Source: JBBQNY01 sp038221545
GTDB lineage: Bacteria > Pseudomonadota > Gammaproteobacteria > Xanthomonadales > Ahniellaceae
Assembly: GCA_038221545.1 (NCBI GenBank)
Contig: JBBRIE010000164.1
Location: forward strand, 1 to 6,827
DNA: 6,827 nt
Reading direction: 5' to 3'
Made by a program: the position numbers and the translations under genes. The notes beneath the pieces were generated by a model, which saw nothing but the letters and a program-made list of their open reading frames with translations, ran no database searches and was not told the origin of the DNA. This document shows positions 5,375 to 6,827 of this stretch, one piece after another; within the stretch, counting starts at the first letter, position 1; each line of letters starts with the position of its first letter.

Positions 5375-5611
5375 TCAGCCCGCGACCGGATTCGCGGGAA
5401 CTTCCGGCGCTGCGGGCGTGACGAATCCCCGCTCGCCAAGGTGCAGGGCGATGCGCGCGTGCGCGGGAGACACGCCGGGCAGCGTGTTCACTGAGTGCCG
5501 CATCCCGAGCGACGTGTCGAGCCGGGGCCTATCAAGTTGGCACCTGTCGCTCGAGGCCCGGATCGGGTCCACGCCGATACGCGGCTGGATGATGTCGGTC
5601 GCAACCACGTG
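5375..5611 (-). CDS. Unrecognised short reading frame between hydrolase and DUF2784
   Basis: From a GTG at 5611, 17 bp after the hydrolase stop, this frame gives 78 residues; the same frame is open upstream over the hydrolase 3' end to 5740. An ATG at 5503 would give 42 residues (MRHSVNTLPGVSPAHARIAL and on, ending PEVPANPVAG). Third codon positions are mostly G or C, especially in the last 45 codons, which fits real coding. No signal peptide, membrane segment or known motif is visible. It could be a small gene in the minus-strand operon, or the surviving 3' end of a larger gene cut by a rearrangement. The start is uncertain and I do not recognise a family. Confidence 0.3.
   Translation of the reverse strand, partial: HVVATDIIQPRIGVDPIRASSDRCQLDRPRLDTSLGMRHSVNTLPGVSPAHARIALHLGERGFVTPAAPEVPANPVAG
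5379..5398 (-). other. GC-rich hairpin at the end of the short minus-strand frame
   Basis: CCCGCGA (5379-5385) and TCGCGGG (5392-5398) form a perfect 7-bp stem with a 6-nt loop, one base before the stop codon at 5377-5375 on the minus strand. There is no T-run after it, so a classical intrinsic terminator is not supported; it could slow or stabilise the transcript between the two genes. Confidence 0.4.
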
Positions 5612-5628
5612 GCCGGCCAGCCCTGGAG

Positions 5629-6827
5629 TCAGCGCCGAACACGGGCGGTTCGGCGGCGCGGCGTCAGCCACTCGACCATCTGCCGTGCGACGTCGGGGCT
5701 GCCGAGCAGCTGCATGTGGTTGGTGCGGTAGGCGATCCATCGCGAGCGCTTTGCGAACGCCAGTTCGAGGTCGGATTCCTCGTGTTCGCCGAGCGCGCTG
5801 CGCAGTGGCACGAGGCCATCACCGATCAACCGGTCCGCGGCCGGACCGCGGCGCGTCGCGGCCGTCGCCGCGACCGCGTGGCAAGCCACGCCCGCGGGCA
5901 GCGGCACCACCACGCGAGCGACCGGCGAGGGGTCGAACCGATCGCGGCCGTGCCAGTCCTCGTCCCGCACGTGCCCGTGGCGCAGGTCGGTGATGCCGGC
6001 GCTGCGCACCTTGCCGAGCAGCGCGAACGGCGCGGTCCAGGGCATGCCCGCCAGCAAGGTGTCCAGCCAGTTGCCCGCGCGCTCGAGCGGCGCGCCATGG
6101 TGCGGCGTGCCGAGGAACACGATGTGGCGCAAGTGGTTCCTCCAGGGCGATGCGTCCCGTTCCGCAGAGTGGCAGGCGCTGCGGATCACCAGGCCGCCCA
6201 TGCTGTGCGCGACCACGCTCAGCTCCTCGATCGGCACGGGCCATGTGGCGACCAGCCGTTCCAGCGCGGACGAGAGGTCGCGGCCGTTGCGCGAGACGTG
6301 CAGGCCAGTGTTGTAGCGTAGGTAGACCGGCGTGTAATCAAGCGCCGCGGACAAGGTCTCGCCGTGATCGGATACGAGATCCTCGTGTCGAGTCCGCCAT
6401 TGCAGGTCGTTCATGCAAAGGCCGTGCACCATCAGCAACACCTTGGCGGTGACCGGCGCCGCGACCTCGGCGGAATCGATTCCGACGCAGCGGTGTCGCA
6501 GGCTCATCGTCGTCGCGAGGGGATTGCCGGTGGCGGCGAGGTGGTCTCCCAGCACGCCATTGAGCACCGCGAGCACGGCCTCGCGCGCCGCCGATCCCGG
6601 AGCCGTCGCGTTCACGGCCGCGAAGGCGGATTCGGACTTCGCCAACAGCAGGTCCGCGCCCTTGCCGAACCAGCGAGCGGTGCCACGCACACCCCGGTAG
6701 ACGAGTCCGGTGAGGCCGCCGGTCCGGCCCGGTTCTGCGCCGCCCCGCACGCCGAGCGTGTCCCACACGGACTGATGCACTCCCTCGACGATCTGCGCCA
6801 CGCCACCGACCGCCTGCACGGCCAGCT
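5629..6827 (-). CDS. Alpha/beta-hydrolase, lipase/PGAP1-like (5' end outside the window)
   Basis: At least 396 residues are visible from a GTG at 6819, but the frame stays open to the window edge (LAVQAVGGVAQIVEGVH) and relatives as I recall them have this segment inside the protein, so the true start probably lies beyond 6827. Counting from 6819: an N-terminal region of about 120 residues with RTGGLTGLVYRGVRG (32-46); the oxyanion-region strand VLLMVHGLCMNDLQW (127-141); the nucleophile elbow VVAHSMGGLVIRSA (202-215) with Ser206; GTPHHGAPLERAGN (237-250), typical of lipases; probable Asp334 in GDGLVP; and probable His368 in NHMQLL. The triad looks intact, so it should be an active serine esterase or lipase. 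No signal peptide is seen in the visible part. The substrate is unknown. It may be the first gene of a minus-strand unit with the short frame and DUF2784. Confidence 0.88.
   Translation of the reverse strand, partial: LAVQAVGGVAQIVEGVHQSVWDTLGVRGGAEPGRTGGLTGLVYRGVRGTARWFGKGADLLLAKSESAFAAVNATAPGSAAREAVLAVLNGVLGDHLAATGNPLATTMSLRHRCVGIDSAEVAAPVTAKVLLMVHGLCMNDLQWRTRHEDLVSDHGETLSAALDYTPVYLRYNTGLHVSRNGRDLSSALERLVATWPVPIEELSVVAHSMGGLVIRSACHSAERDASPWRNHLRHIVFLGTPHHGAPLERAGNWLDTLLAGMPWTAPFALLGKVRSAGITDLRHGHVRDEDWHGRDRFDPSPVARVVVPLPAGVACHAVAATAATRRGPAADRLIGDGLVPLRSALGEHEESDLELAFAKRSRWIAYRTNHMQLLGSPDVARQMVEWLTPRRRTARVRR

Noticed and set aside
4891..5439. Minus-strand 182-codon frame overlapping DUF2784
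   Set aside because: The frame is shifted relative to the recognised DUF2784 protein and is Arg/Ala-rich with no motif.
4632..5993. Plus-strand 453-codon frame across the DUF1501 3' end, DUF2784 and hydrolase
   Set aside because: The product is low-complexity Arg/Pro/Ser-rich and overlaps three better supported genes on other frames.

Overview
The window is GC-rich (coding genes strongly prefer G or C at the third codon position) and looks chromosomal, from a Gram-negative proteobacterium. GTAG-headed stem-loop repeats of the Stenotrophomonas SMAG type, together with an FE-G motif just inside the mature N-terminus of a secreted protein, suggest the Xanthomonadales/Lysobacterales (a Dokdonella- or Rhodanobacteraceae-like organism). 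That placement is an inference; no rRNA, tRNA or species-specific marker is present.

Left part (1-861): a repeat-rich scar region. It has three GTAG-type REP hairpins (1-24, 105-130, 156-179), a detached C-terminal piece of a beta-helix/choice-of-anchor type surface protein on the minus strand (198-353), a 16-bp tandem duplication at its edge (354-385), a small Gly/Ser/Thr-rich reading frame on the plus strand that seems to have lost its 5' end (388-636), and a near-palindrome built on GGGGTCAGAG (695-714).

Middle part (862-4894): a small exported protein of unknown role with a probable dimeric alpha/beta-barrel fold (862-1299), then a 334-bp gap with an imperfect inverted repeat and a short tandem repeat, then a two-gene operon encoding a secreted DUF1800 protein (1634-3454) and an exported DUF1501 protein (3467-4894), 12 bp apart. 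DUF1800/DUF1501 pairs recur in many bacteria without a firmly assigned biochemical role. DUF1501 resembles the alkaline phosphatase/sulfatase-like superfamily. The pair is the most interesting functional unit here; its likely exit-signal difference (Sec for DUF1800, a degenerate Tat-like motif for DUF1501) deserves attention.

Right part (4917-6827, minus strand, convergent with the operon): an alpha/beta-hydrolase of the lipase/PGAP1-like group running off the window edge, a short unrecognised reading frame just after it, and a DUF2784 membrane protein. These three lie in one direction with short gaps and may be co-transcribed.

I found no CRISPR array, complete insertion sequence, phage gene, RNA gene or obviously new defence system.
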